Part shown: piece by piece, positions 48,496 to 60,127 of the stretch
Position numbering within the stretch: the stretch's first letter is position 1
Layout of the letters: the number at the start of each line of letters is the position of its first letter
Assembly: GCA_911728435.2 (NCBI GenBank)
Contig: OU452205.1
Span: forward strand, 16,436,260-16,500,259
DNA: 64,000 nt
Reading direction: 5' to 3'
Origin: Apoderus coryli
Taxonomy: Eukaryota > Arthropoda > Insecta > Coleoptera > Attelabidae
Program-made: the position numbers and the translations under genes
Notes under the pieces: generated by a model
Databases searched by the model: none
Told to the model about the DNA's origin: nothing
What the model saw: the letters and a program-made list of their open reading frames with translations, nothing else

Positions 48496-49694
48496 TACAG
48501 GGTGACATAGAAAAAAGTACATTGCATAGTGCCACAAAGTTACGGGGTGTTAAATTTTAATTTTTTTTTGGGTTTTTTTGAGTAGGTATCTTTAGCCAGA
48601 TACGCAAGAAATGGATAAAATGTGGTATACAGGGGTTTTTTATCATACTAAATTCAAATATGATCTTGGTTTTGTGATTACTGACAGAGGGCGCTACATA
48701 CAGGGTTCCATCCCGATTGAATGGGTCGTAACTTTTTTGCTATACACTGTATGTCATTTTCGACTGAAAAAATTTGTTGTCCTATTTTTTATACTTAAGA
48801 TAGGTATATCTTGTCCAAGTCGCTAGAAGCAATGGTTCCAGTACTAATGCATTTAAAAGCCGAAAATGCACGCAAATTATTCAAAAAGCGCCAAAGAAAC
48901 CTTTGCAAAAACAATGATAAATACTTCAACAATTACATTTTAATGGTATGATGAAACATATGATTAATTAAAACAAAACAAGTTTTTAGAAGATGTTAAA
49001 ATTTGTCCATTCTCCTTCTTAATGATTGACGGCATCTTTGAAATATTCCTGGGTTATTACGAAATCTATTTCCCGATTCCATAATTCTTATTCATAATTG
49101 TTCTTCATTATGTATTTCTACGGCATAAACTTAATTTTTCATAAATCCCCAAAATGAAAAAACGAGGGGATTAAGGTCGGGACTACGAGCTGGCCAGCAT
49201 ACAGGCCCCCCTCGACCAATCCACGTATTTCCAAATCTCCTGTCGAAATATTCCCTTACCACTCGAGAAAAGTGAGCTGGCGGCCCATCATGCATGTAGT
49301 ACATTCTTCCAATAATGGCCAATGGGATATCCTCTAATAATGTGTTTAAATCATTCTCCAAGAAATTTCGATACAGTACACCTGTCAATGGATTGGGCAA
49401 TCGATTATACCTGCCCACACATTAATAGAAAACTCATATTGGTGACTTCGAATTACAGTAATCACAAAACTAATTTAGCATGATAAAATAACCCCTGTAT
49501 ACCACATTTTAGCCATTTCTTGCGTCTCTGGCTAAAGATATTCAAAAAAACCCAAAAAAAAAATTAAAATTCAACACCCCGTATCGTTTAACCGAAGGCC
49601 TTGCGGACCCGTGTTCATGGGAACTTTTTTTCTTATTTTAGTGTCCTCTGTTGTGTGGCACTATGGAATGTACTTTTTTCTATGTCACCCTGTA
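48496..49694 (-). mobile_element. DD41-type mariner element with ~165-bp arms
   Basis: Ends TACAGGGTGACATAGAAAAA and its inverse, with TA on both sides. The inverted arms run for about 165 bp and include a second box, 'GGTATACAGGGGTTTTTT', near 48633, mirrored at about 49495. The right arm has about 65 extra bases at 49584-49650. The interior carries a shortened transposase. Confidence 0.9.
48985..49418 (-). pseudogene. Mariner-like transposase fragment with the third catalytic Asp lost
   Basis: From 49418 the minus strand reads 'LPNPLTGVLYRNFLEND', the second aspartate in 'YYMHDGPPAHFSRVV', then 'WIGRGGPVCWPARSPDLNPL'. The residue normally the third catalytic aspartate is valine here (PLVF instead of PLDF). 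'FSFWGFMKN' and a stop follow. Beyond the stop, 'VYAVEIHNEEQL' and 'LRRRMDKF' show the C-terminus continuing in frame as a decayed tail. The N-terminal half is absent. The otherwise conserved spacing is that of DD41D enzymes. Confidence 0.88.
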
Positions 49695-49703
49695 TAATAT
49701 ATA

Positions 49704-50099
49704 ATCAAACGACGTCAGCTCCACAAAATAAATATATTTACATATTATAACTTAAGGCACATTGCCCATGTCAGACATGTTTCGATAAAACAAATATTTT
49801 CATCATCAGTGACTTTCAGGTACAAGATTAACAAACTTTAGTGTTACCAATATGATACATTCACTTTGTGAAAATTTTTTATAAATTAAAACCTTATCTT
49901 ATACAAATTTAAAAATGAAAACCAAAAATACTTCAAAACAAATATCATTTTTATGGCATAATGCCTATTTTTCCTTTTTATTAATTATTACAGATGGTTA
50001 AAATTTTTAAGGAAATATTAATTTGATATCTGACATGGGCAATGTGCCTTAACTTATAATATGAAATATATTTATTTTGTGGAGCTGACGTCGTTTGAT
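49704..50099. mobile_element. ~396-bp MITE with ~75-bp inverted ends
   Basis: ATCAAACGACGTCAGCTCCA at the left is exactly inverted at the right (ends ...GTTTGAT at 50099). The pairing continues through 'CATTGCCCATGTCAGACAT'. The ends do not resemble the CAGGGTG group, and AT-rich flanks prevent calling a target duplication. It is packed between two mariner elements with almost no spacer. Confidence 0.88.
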
Positions 50100-50100
50100 A

Positions 50101-51889
50101 TACCGGCAGTACATTCGCCTCGGTCTCTCATAGCCTAACAAAATTGAAATTGCAAATTTTGTTTACGTAGGTGTATGTAGGTCTACCAGGAGCATTTAAC
50201 AAAAATGTTTTTAAATATACGGGATGTCCCAGAAAAGTCTGGCATATCAAAGTTATATTTTTTTAAATGGAACACCCAGTATTTTTTTGATTTTTTAAAG
50301 AAAGTAGAGTTATTGTTATAATCCCCATACCTACATCTACCTGTTTGGCCAATTTTTGCGTTTTTTGCAAAAAATAAGGTCAATTTGAAAAACATTCTGT
50401 GCGTTTATTTTTTTAACTAAACCGTTTAAAATTTTAAAATTGCAAGTGGATAGGACATACATTAGGTCGGTGTATAGCCCAATTGTAAATATTGTGCAGG
50501 ATGATCACAATTTTTTATTGTTTTTATCAATCATATTTATTTAAATAACTTTTTTATTTTAAATAGCACACCCTATATTTCATAGCACCTCTCGATACTA
50601 ATTAATGTTCTCTGTCAACTGCTAATAGGTTTACCTATACCTAACTGTCACCCTTTCCCAAGAAATAATTATTTTAACTTATTTATCTTATTGATTTGAC
50701 TTTTAATAGTAGGTACATCCTGTAATTTACATTATTAAATTACTATTGGCTGATCGGTATTCGAATATTACAACAGTTTTTCCGTAGACAAATTGGAACT
50801 TAAAAGACAACAAGGTTTCTCTACCATCAAGTGGGACCATACTAATCGTACTTTAAAACTTTTACACTACAATTTACCTAATTTTAACCAACTCTGAAAG
50901 TTAAAACTTACCAATAATAAAATAGGTACAAATTTTTAACATTCAGTAACGTATTCATAAAAATTAATAACAAAAAAAGACCTATAATACCATACATACC
51001 TATTTACTATAGCTACAAAAAATGCTCAAAATGTTGGCTGTTATTTTCAATACGCACAGATGAATTGCTTTTCAAATGAATGTCTGACATTTGCTAATAA
51101 TTGTGATGCAATTGTATCAAAGGCAGTTTCAATTCGCTGTTTCATATCATCCCGTGTTGTTGGCGTATCATAAACAATGTTTTTAACATATCCCCATAAG
51201 AAAAAATCTGGTGGTGTTAAGTCTGGAGACTTTGGGGGCTAGTTTTATGTACCACCGCGGCGAATCAATTTCTCAGGAAATAAACAATCTAGAGTCATCA
51301 AATCAATAAGACAAATAAGTTAAAATATTGTTTCTTGGGAAACGGTCACAGTTAGGTATAGAGAAGCCTAATACCATTTGATAGAGAACATTAATTAGTA
51401 TCAGCAGGTGCTATGAAATATAGGGTGTGCTATTTAAAATACAAAAGTTATTTAAATAAATATGATTGATAAGAACAATAAAAAATTGTGACCACCCTGT
51501 ACAATATTTACAATTGGGCTATACACCGACCTAATGTATGTCCTATCCACTTGCCATTTTAAAATTTTAAACGGTGTAGTTAAAAAAATAAATGCACAGA
51601 ATGTTTTTCAAAATGATCCTATTTTTTGCAAATAACGCAAAAATTGGCCAAACGGGTAGATTTAGATATAGGGATCATAACAATAACAACTTTATTTTAT
51701 CCAAAGTCTCCAAAAAATAAAAAATATATAACTTTGATATGCCACACTTTTCTGGGACACCCGGTATATTTAAAAACAATTTTGTTAAATGCTACTGGTA
51801 GACCTACATACACCCACGTAAACAAAATTTGCAATTTCAATTTTGTTAGGCTATGAGAGACCGAGGCGAATGTACTGCCCGACCCGGTA
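50101..51889 (-). mobile_element. Mariner-type element with ~560-bp inverted arms and nested ends
   Basis: The outermost inverted sequence starts TACCGGCAGTACATTCGCCT at 50101 and ends ...GACCCGGTA at 51889. Going inward, the arms include a second pair of ends: TACGGGATGTCCCAGAAAAG at 50218 and its inverse near 51770. Further boxes lie near 50268, 50500 and 50565, mirrored near 51420 and 51492. Arms total about 560 bp. Only the C-terminal part of a transposase is left between them. Confidence 0.88.
51045..51243 (-). pseudogene. Mariner-like transposase C-terminal fragment
   Basis: From 51243 the minus strand reads 'APKSPDLTPPDFFLWGYVKN' with the third catalytic aspartate present. 'DTPTTRDDMKQRIETAFDTI' follows, then a decayed end. 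The rest of the gene is missing. This copy resembles the 9-kb and 42-kb enzymes but is a separate lineage. Confidence 0.8.
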
Positions 51890-51989
51890 TATATATATTC
51901 ATCGCTCCTCTTTGAAATGGATTATTTCCTTAAATGTATTTTAATTTTTAAATTATTCGATGAGACTTTTACCAAATATTTTATTTTAG

Positions 51990-52134
51990 TCCGCAGGAGA
52001 TTATGGACTCTAAATTTCAACGGGTAAAAACGTCAGATCAAGATGAACAGCCGGCATTAGAAACTACTGAATATGGTCCACATGAAACCAGGAGAATATG
52101 GAAGAATGTACTGATTATAGGATTTGCGTTTATG
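51990..52134 (+). CDS. UNC93-like exon with start codon
   Basis: Acceptor ...TTATTTTAG ends at 51989. ATG is at 52003-52005 and 44 codons end exactly at a codon boundary before GTAAGT. It carries the hydrophilic N-terminus and the start of the first membrane segment. Confidence 0.85.
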
Positions 52135-55100
52135 GTAAGTTAGCTTAGAAAACTTTTTGTGAACAAAACTAAACCACTAATTAATAATAGTAGTTCTGCT
52201 TTTGCTATAACTTTTCATGGGAAAATTTATATTTAGGTTGGTGTTTAAGTTTTACTCAAAATCTCTTGGGAAATATATTGTATATACTTACGTATGTATG
52301 TTCAAAGCATGAGTGACTCATAGTAATTCTATTTCCGGCAGGTACATTTCACAGCCTTCTGGGGCCAATCCAATTTACAAAGTTCCGTAAATGCTGAGGC
52401 GGCATTGGGTACATTCACTTTGGCCGCCATCTACGCCTCCTTGATATTGTCGAATATATTTTTGCCGGTCATGGTCATAAGGTAAATACACACAACCAAA
52501 CTGTGAAACCACTGCAATAAATTTTACATTTTTATAATAGAAAGTTTAACTTATATGATTGAAATTTTAATTTATCATTTGGCAATATTTTTATTTCACG
52601 TATATAAAGCACAATTTTGATTCAGTTATGTTAGTGTGTCATTATATAGGGTGAGATGCGACTAACGCAAAGGTTTCTTAGTGCAAAAAAGGAAACATGC
52701 GGGAGTATGCATACTCATGTAGGCTACTAATATAGATTATGCATCTCGAAACACAGGTTAGATGCAAAAGAAGTATGTAGTTAGGACGTGATAACCTATT
52801 TTTCTATAAAACTAAGGATGAGCGATCAAGTTTTTTTATGAGAGTTTTCGAGATAAAGATACGATTATCTAAAATCATCGAAATTTATTCCGGCAAATAA
52901 CTTATACTAATTGGAATACAGTGACATATAATATCTTTAAGGTAATAATGGTATATTTTAGACTAGTTTAATTTCTTTTATAATTATCACAGAATATATC
53001 ATTTTAACATGCATATGCTGCCCTGTTAATTCAATTTGGCATAACTACAATTTTCCGTGAAATAGAGATATGACCAATACACAAGGCAATAATGAATTAT
53101 ACTGCGCAAAAGATTTTTGATGGTTTCTTGTGGTATTCGATTCTATTCTTTCCGTGCAGCAATCCTTAATTCTGCAATTGAGTTAGGAGCTGGACTACGT
53201 CCTCGAATATTTCTCTTCAGGATGTCCCATACATGTCTATGAGATTTGCGTCAGGTCTGTGGTCACTCTAGCTTCGCAATCCCGACATCCTCCATGTACA
53301 GGTTTACTGTTCTTGCGGCATGAGCATGGGCATTATCGTGCATTAGCACAAAGTTATCATATCCAATAAAGCCGGCATATGGTATAACATGTTTTACAAG
53401 GATGTTGCGTATGTGCCTACCAGTCAGCATTCATCCTTAAATTCACTTCAATGAACTCCGTGCGATTCTCCCAACTAATACCAGCCCATAGCATAATGGA
53501 ACCACCACCAAAGCTAAGATTATGTACAAGAATACATTCTGCGAAACGTTCTCCTGACCTTCTGTATACTCGACTACGTCCATCAGGCTTCCATAATTGT
53601 ATTCTTGTTTCGTTTGTAAAAAGAACTTTTCGCCATTGATGTTAATTCCAGTCAGCATGTGCTCTTGCAAATTGTAACCGTGTTATGGCGGGCAAGAAGC
53701 CGTGGAACTCTAGCAGGACGTCTTGGCTTTAAATCTCATTAATGTTTTCATGGAAATATTGACTTGCCTTGCATTTAGTAATTGATTTTTTAGATGCGGA
53801 GCAGTAAGTGTACGAATACGCAAAGATTGATTTCTTAAATATTGCTCATGTAGAAAACGTGTAGAAAAGTAATAAGTCTATTTAATATAAAATTCCCAGA
53901 TAGTCTTATGTCACGTACCGCGGGTATGAGAATCATAAAAAAGTTTTTGGCTAGTGGTTGTGTTCTATACTTGTAGTCAAAAAAAAAGTTCTACCATGAC
54001 GTAGACGATGTTGTCGTTATTATAGCTGGAGCCTCCGGTACAGAAAATCCTAAGATGCCACTCAGAGAGAGATCACTTGAAGAAGGAGATCATGCCTTTA
54101 GAATTAATTCTAGCGACAGTATTATAAAAAAGTAAATGTGTGGTGTGCCGTGTCGTATCACATTGGAGTTATTGAACCTTATTTAATGGAAGGGAGGTTA
54201 AACTAGCACTTTAACTTACAGATTCTTGAAATATTTTCTCAGGAACATCTACATAATATTAGAAATATGCCTTTTTAATAAATATATCGCTCCATCCCTG
54301 AACCTACGCATCTAGTGCGACGCTGGATAGACCGCGGCAACCTGTAATGCATATCTGGCGTCATTACACACACAACAACAACGAGCAAGTGCAAGTTTCT
54401 TTTTTTTTTTAATTAATCAAGTATAATACCTACGTTCAATATAATAATTATTATTTTGTTGTTAAGAATATATGTTAGTATATAACATAACCGTTTATTT
54501 ATTTTTCGCGAGAACCAAAAACACCCTCCTTACACCTTTAATTCTCAACACGACCGACGCGACGACGGTTGCCCTAGTCACTCCACAGAAAAAGGTAATC
54601 AGTGATTGAACTTAAATTTTGAACCTAACTTATCAATATTGGACTTTTTTTATGGGGCCGTCTCAAAGAATTGGTGAACCACTTCCTAATTATGCAGAAA
54701 TATTACGGGAAAGGATTAGAAATGCTACAAACTCGTTAACTTTAGAACAAATTATTTCAAAACAGTTTTCAGGCAAATTAAGACGAAGGATCGAAAGATG
54801 TGCGGATATGCGCGGTGATTATATTGAATAAATGTTTATTACACAATATTAAACCTTTTGCTAATTACCTAATTTCTTTATACGTTTGTTGTCTCAATTT
54901 TGATATTTATTATATGTTGTAATGTTTATGTGGCATTTGTTCTAAGATACAAAATAAATTAGTACGAAGTATTCTATGATAATAAATAATATTTTTAGGC
55001 TTATACATTTTCTGAAATTCGGTGCGGAGATATAAAATTGCATTCTAAACATCTTCTGTTAGTAGAATTTTGGCGTAAATTGTAAAATAAAGACATTCCA

Positions 55101-57044
55101 TTGATGATGATTTTTATAAAAGTGTTGATAAAACTCCCTGTACAACAGCGACTTAACTCATTTTTTGGGTACCTTAGTTTTAAAACAAGCAGGACTCATT
55201 CTCCAAATGTCATTCCAAAAATCAAAGATTTTTTGTCCTTCACATACCTTTTTACATCTATCCTGAAACACACGTAGGTACGGTACGTACATTCATGAAA
55301 TCGTTGGACGTTGTATTGTGTAGTATTTCGTACTAGGTACCCTGAAATTTATGAAAATGGTACTTGAAATTACATATAGGCGTCTGAAATGCGTATATTT
55401 ATATGTATATGACAACTAAGGTGACATCGACAACGGGTTTGACGATATTTTTTATCCAATCATATACAATACGCCGCTCTAAATAATTTTAATTAATCGT
55501 AATTTTTTTAAATTAATACCGATATTTTTATTAACGGCGACGCAGTCTCGCGGTATGATTTCTCATTTTGTTATTAGAAAACATGTCCTAACGAATCTAA
55601 ATGAAATTCAGCGGCTAAAAATAATCAATCAAAAGCTAGTAGGTATACTTTATACCTTTAAATGTCTAGTATGATATATTTTTTATGTTTGTGGAAACCT
55701 ATATTTTTGTTTGTATTTGGATTTGATTTGACAATTATGTAAAAAATGTATTTTTTTTTCTATATGTGCCTACGTTCTTATGAAATACAGTGTACAATAT
55801 TTTTCATTAATAATTATTAAAATACATGCTATTCGCTATTAATTATAATACAAAAACATAATTAATTTGTCACTAATTAATTAGTCTGTGACGAAATATT
55901 TGGTTCATTAGGGAACTATTGTGCAATTTATATTAAAACGAGTAAATAACATAACAAAGGTTAAAACTTTTGTGTTTGTTTAGTATTACCATGTTATCGT
56001 TTTTGTTGCAGATGGCTGAGCGCCAAATGGACCATTTGTCTTGCATTTGTGACGTATATGCCTTTCATTTTGGCTCAATTCTATCCGAAATTCTACACAA
56101 TGATACCCGCTGGTAAGGATCACACTATTTAGCACATAAATGTAATTACCAGTCGAGAAAATGCAGAGAGGTATTCAAACGGTTTTATTTGTCTATAGTA
56201 TTCTTTAACATTATCAACAAGTAGTCTCAAAAAAAATAAATAATAGTATAATAAAAATCTCTTCGTATAGTAGATTTTAAATTTTTTTGATACATAGGCA
56301 CCACGCCTAAAAACGAATATTAAATAGCTATTTGTGGAACGTAGTTTATACTAAAAAAGTATTATACACATAAATAGAAGAGTTGTTTTTATATTTCTAT
56401 AACTGGATACGTACAAAATTTAAATTTTCCTAAAATAGAACACATAAGAAAATCTGTTGCATTGTATAGGTACTATGTGTATACCTACGGTATAATTTAA
56501 ACAAATATTTTGTAGAAAAAAAGAAGTTAACATGTTTTTTCTAACTTCAAATCCCGTTTCCGGCAATGACCACCAAACACTAAAAGGAACCTTGTGAATC
56601 CTCATTTAAAGAAAAATAAAAATAAAGTAATATTGTACCGGCTGGGAATCAAACAAAAATATCTCGAAAATGAAAAGATAAAATACAAAAATACACCTCC
56701 TTTAGTTCTACAATATAGATTTTATGCATAATTTTATTGCCTCTTTTCAAGTACGAAATTTCTGAACGAGCAAGCTCATAATATATCCGTCATATCTGGC
56801 AGAAACAAAAATTATTTATACGAAGAAATGCTGAAAATATTTATTTTTTATGTTTAAGGTTTAGCCGTAGGCTTTGGAGGAGGTCCACTATGGTGTGCCA
56901 AATGTACATACCTGACAGTCATTGCTGAAGCCTATTCCCAAATTACTGGAGTTGCTTCGGATATTATGGTGACGAGATTCTTTGGAGTATTTTTCATGTT
57001 CTATCAATTCTCACAAGTGTGGGGTAATCTTATAAGTTCTGCAG
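52003..57044 (+). CDS. UNC93-like membrane protein, first four coding exons (partial)
   Basis: Exons 52003-52134, 52342-52481, 56012-56112 and 56859-57044 join in phase through GT-AG introns and encode about 186 residues. The short hydrophilic N-terminus ('MDSKFQRVKTSDQDEQPALE') is cytosolic-looking and is followed by 'ILIIGFAFM'-type hydrophobic segments. 'VHFTAFWGQSNLQSSVNAEA' is the signature loop of the UNC93 family. 'FLPVMVIRWLSAKW', 'YPKFYTMIPAG', 'GGGPLWCAKCTYLTVIAEAY' and 'RFFGVFFMFYQFSQVWGNLI' follow in the order seen in insect UNC93-like proteins. Relatives are multi-pass membrane proteins that regulate potassium channels or traffic receptors; the role here is inferred. Usual length is about 450-550 residues, so the rest should lie beyond the window. 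A 5' untranslated exon boundary (acceptor TTTTAG at 51989) implies a further upstream exon. Confidence 0.9.
52342..52481 (+). CDS. UNC93-like exon 2
   Basis: Acceptor TTCCGGCAG, donor GTAAAT. 140 nt, ending two bases into an Arg codon. Encodes the family signature loop and second membrane segment. Confidence 0.88.
53130..53860 (-). pseudogene. Tc1-like transposase remnant in UNC93 intron 2
   Basis: The minus strand reads a helix-turn-helix remnant 'LKNQLLNARQVNISMKTLMR' (53790). The first-aspartate block 'VLFTNETRIQLWKPDGRSRV' follows (53600; Asn replaces the expected Asp). Then come 'SFGGGSIMLWAGISWENRTE' (53500), 'NFVLMHDNAHAHAARTVNLY' with the second Asp (53340), and 'HVWDILKRNIRGRSPAP' (53220). 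This is the standard Tc1-type order. Stops and frame changes, and the altered first catalytic residue, make it dead. Terminal inverted repeats were not found. Confidence 0.85.
54619..54831 (+). pseudogene. Mariner-like transposase C-terminal scrap
   Basis: 'NYAEILRERIRNATNSLTLE' and 'LRRRIERCADMRGDYIE' to a stop fit the C-terminal end of mariner-like enzymes (RI...RR...C...G...IE). Nothing upstream fits the catalytic core. Confidence 0.5.
54840..56011. other. Rest of UNC93 intron 2; nothing recognised
   Basis: AT-rich intron sequence without coding or inverted-repeat structure. Confidence 0.4.
56012..56112 (+). CDS. UNC93-like exon 3
   Basis: Acceptor TTTTTGTTGCAG, donor GTAAGG. 101 nt completing the Arg codon and ending one base into a Gly codon. 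Encodes 'WLSAKWTICLAFVTYMPFIL' and 'YTMIPAG'. Confidence 0.88.
56859..57044 (+). CDS. UNC93-like exon 4
   Basis: Acceptor TTATGTTTAAG, donor GTAACG. 186 nt completing the Gly codon and ending one base into the next. Encodes the conserved 'GGGPLWCAKCTYLT' block and 'VWGNLISSAG'. Confidence 0.88.
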
Positions 57045-58129
57045 GTAACGAAAAACGTATAACTAAGAATAATTAGTACCACAAAAACCGTATACAACAG
57101 TTAAATAAATTTCTATTCGCTGACGAAACAAAGAATTGAGTAAACGAATTTGGGACAATGGTTGATGTGTTATAATTGAATAAGAACTGTTCAATGCGAA
57201 TAGTGACAATGACGACCCTATCCAATCATAAAGTTGGCTTGAGGTGTAAATGAATAAATAAATAAAAAATAAATAAATAGATATTTTTGGTTTAATGCAA
57301 CATTAGAATATTAACACTTCTGTGAAGACGAAGTAACCGAAAACGTGTTTGGATAATACAATCCAAGCATATTTCTATGAAATTACGATTTTCGTAATTT
57401 TATGTCTTTCATTACCTATATTAAAGCTAAAGTGTCACAGTTTTCCCTGTTGTATTCCTAACTCGTATCTCATGAACAGGCTTACATCTTACAAAATATT
57501 AACCTACTAAAATACCCCTTATATTATAAGAAGGGAAGAAAATTGAGATAACTTTCCACTGATTTATTGTCAATTATAAAACATGAATATTCAAACTCAA
57601 ATTTGCATGATTATATAGAATATTATTATTACAGTAACATTTAAAACCTTCCATTTGCAACCTAGTCTTGTATTATAAGAAATGTAATGGATATTTTGTT
57701 TCCACAAAAAAATTTATATTCCATGAAATATGTTCCTGACTTTTTGAATGCCTTTCAATGCCTCTTATTAGAGTTTTAATATCGTCATAACCCACTTTAC
57801 CCCAAATAGAAGAAGTTTCAGTGGAAAATGATACACAGTACCGACAAAACAATTAATTTCTATCGTGGTTTCCCGTTAGCCATGGATTTTTTTCATAGTG
57901 AGTTATATGAAAACCTCAGTCGGCATTAACGATTTTTCACATATCTTGGTGACGACCGTACCAGTTTTATATCTACCGTGATAATTTCTGAACCCAGAAT
58001 ATAGGAACAGCCGTTAATAATAAAACTCCCTACTAATTTTGATCTACTATTTATTCGTCGCTTTTGACAGCAATATAAATTTGCAAGTTTTTAAAATTGA
58101 AGATATATAGATACCTAGTTAATCATTGC
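57045..58129. other. Intron-like sequence after UNC93 exon 4; nothing recognised
   Basis: No further UNC93 exon was found by eye. Sequence is AT-rich with no repeats that I can define. Confidence 0.35.
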
Positions 58130-58203
58130 TGATTAATTTTAATGTGACCAACATATTCGAATTTACGAGTTGTTAAGCAAACTGGAATGAGTTTACGCAA
58201 TCC
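58130..58203 (+). pseudogene. Mariner-like transposase start, left of the copia insertion
   Basis: The last bases before the LTR read 'MSLRNP' in the frame that continues after the element at 60330 ('RAMLGAVYPNHL'). It is the upstream piece of the interrupted transposase. Confidence 0.5.
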
Positions 58204-58391
58204 TGATAAAGTTTATACTGTAAAACTATTAAAAACACAATGAGAAGACACACAATGAGAAATATTATTTAAAACGTTAGAAAATATATTGAACTAATAA
58301 AAATGTATCTCAGACAGTTAACTAAATTAATTGACAACTAATGACAATTCAATAATTAAAAAATAGATTATATAATATACAGGATCTAACA
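58204..58391 (-). repeat. Copia 3' LTR
   Basis: 188 bp, TG...CA, one difference from the other LTR. Confidence 0.95.
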
Positions 58392-58401
58392 CCCTCACTT
58401 A
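58392..58401 (-). promoter_or_regulatory. Polypurine tract
   Basis: AAGTGAGGG on the minus strand directly precedes the 3' LTR start TGTTAG. Confidence 0.75.
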
Positions 58402-58413
58402 ATCCATTTTGAA

Positions 58414-60054
58414 TTATTGAACTAACTGCAATCCCATCTCCATTACACAATATTCATGTTTAGCTCTCGGAACTGATTTGGTTAATAAATCCGCCACCAT
58501 ATTTTCTGTTGAAAAATATTTAACCAATATTTTCTTGTCTTCGGCTAACTCACGAACATAATGATACCGAATTAAAATATGCTTTGTTCGTTTATGAAAC
58601 ATTGGGTTATATACCAATTTGCATGCTCCTTGGTTATCATTGTAAATAATAACAGGTTGACTTTCTTCAGAAGTGATTTTTTGAAAAATACCTTGAATAT
58701 ATACAGCTTCTTTTGCACCGTCACTTAAAGCCATATATTCAGCTTCAGTAGTACTTAAAGCAACACTCTGTTGTTTACAAGATTTCCAACTTACAGCAGC
58801 ACCAGCAAATTTCATTAGGTACCCCGTATAAGAACGTCGGTCTTCTATTGAATTTCCCCAATCTGCATCAACAAAACATCTCAATTGTTCTTGGGATTTT
58901 TTAAAGCATAAATTGTACCCTACTGACACTTTCAGGTACCTTAACACACGTTTGACTGCCAACCAATGAACTTTATCATGAAAATTGTTAAACGTACTGA
59001 GAAAACTCACGGCATGGCTAATATCCGGTCTTGTACACACTGACAAATACATGAGCGCACCTACTAACTCTTGATATGGATAGCTATCATCATTAGTAGA
59101 AGCTTTTTCTAATTTAACATTCACATCCAGAGGTGTACTGATAGGATTAGCATTTTCCATTCCATATTTCTGTAGAATGTTTTCAATGTAATGCTGTTGA
59201 TCCAAACATATAGTACTTTCTTTTCTATTTCTTCTGACTCGCATACCAAGAACTTTTCGACTAAAATCATCGACAAAAATTAAACAATATCGAGATTCAC
59301 CCCAAGATGCTTCTTCCATAGGTCCAGTAATGTCTGTATGAACTAATTCTAAAAATTCTGATGCTCTTTTAAATTTATTTTTCGGAAATTTCTGAACTGT
59401 TTGTTTACCTTGCAAGCATTGAACACATGGCTGCGTTTCTTCATCAATAAAATTGAAACCATCACCTAAACTCTTTAAAGTAGCCATTCCACGACGATTC
59501 AAATGACCTAGCCGCTTATGCCATAATATTTGACTATTTTCTGTAGTCGACAAAACCCTCACTTCTTGAATATTTGTATTTGCAACATACAGCCCATTTT
59601 TTAAACTTCCACTAAATTCTACATCACCCCGTATAGAATAATTCGTTTCATGATAAATCTTACATCCAACTTTATCAAAAACTGTAATATATCCTTTTTC
59701 AGCCATTTTTACAACTGACAATAAATTAGTTGTTATATTTGGAACAAAAATGACATTAGAAACAGTTTTATTTACAACTTCATTTTTATTAAGCAGACTA
59801 ATTTTAACACTAAGGCATATTTTAGCTAGCGCTTTACTGTCTTTTTCAGTATCTAACGTTGCACTATTAACATTTTGAACAATGTCCCACAATCCTTCCA
59901 ACATTAAACACATCTTCATGGCGAATTTCCATGACGCGAAATTAACATGTCCTTCTAGTTTTTCTATATTAGGTACTGAAGAAGAAACTGGTTGAACAGT
60001 TACAAATGCCGGAGTATCGTTTTGAGACATATTTGTCAAATTAAAATAGCACAA
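58414..60054 (-). CDS. Fused copia Gag-Pol deletion derivative, open frame of 546 codons
   Basis: The frame starts at 60054; a second Met at about 60030 ('MSQNDTPAF') is the likelier native start. Residues about 10-88 are Gag ('KLEGHVNFASWKFAMKMCL', 'SKALAKICLSVK'). It then jumps to the protease tail ('NVIFVPNITTNLLSVVKMAE'), lacking the protease active site. The GAG-pre-integrase HHCC zinc site follows ('LWHKRLGH', 'CVQC', residues about 175-215). The integrase start has two aspartates ('VHTDITGP', 'FVDDFSRK') but not the glutamate. The frame then jumps into the end of RT ('QQHYIENILQKYGMENANPI'), lacking YVDD. RNase H is complete ('CFVDADWGNS', 'STTEAEYMAL', 'YNDNQGACK', 'KRTKHILIRYHYVRE'). 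Two large deletions both kept the frame. It cannot encode an active protease, integrase or reverse transcriptase, so it would need help from a full copia copy. Confidence 0.93.
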   Translation of the reverse strand: MCYFNLTNMSQNDTPAFVTVQPVSSSVPNIEKLEGHVNFASWKFAMKMCLMLEGLWDIVQNVNSATLDTEKDSKALAKICLSVKISLLNKNEVVNKTVSNVIFVPNITTNLLSVVKMAEKGYITVFDKVGCKIYHETNYSIRGDVEFSGSLKNGLYVANTNIQEVRVLSTTENSQILWHKRLGHLNRRGMATLKSLGDGFNFIDEETQPCVQCLQGKQTVQKFPKNKFKRASEFLELVHTDITGPMEEASWGESRYCLIFVDDFSRKVLGMRVRRNRKESTICLDQQHYIENILQKYGMENANPISTPLDVNVKLEKASTNDDSYPYQELVGALMYLSVCTRPDISHAVSFLSTFNNFHDKVHWLAVKRVLRYLKVSVGYNLCFKKSQEQLRCFVDADWGNSIEDRRSYTGYLMKFAGAAVSWKSCKQQSVALSTTEAEYMALSDGAKEAVYIQGIFQKITSEESQPVIIYNDNQGACKLVYNPMFHKRTKHILIRYHYVRELAEDKKILVKYFSTENMVADLLTKSVPRAKHEYCVMEMGLQLVQ

Positions 60055-60127
60055 ACAAAATTAAAAGTTCAATCTAACAGCAAACACTTTGTATAAACTT
60101 ACATACAAAACTTCTCAATTCCAGTGT

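Noticed and set aside
53443..53670. Minus frame with an apparent membrane segment (ILALVVVPLCYGLVLVG)
   Set aside because: It is a shadow of the Tc1-like transposase, whose correct frame gives GGGSIMLWAGI at the same place.
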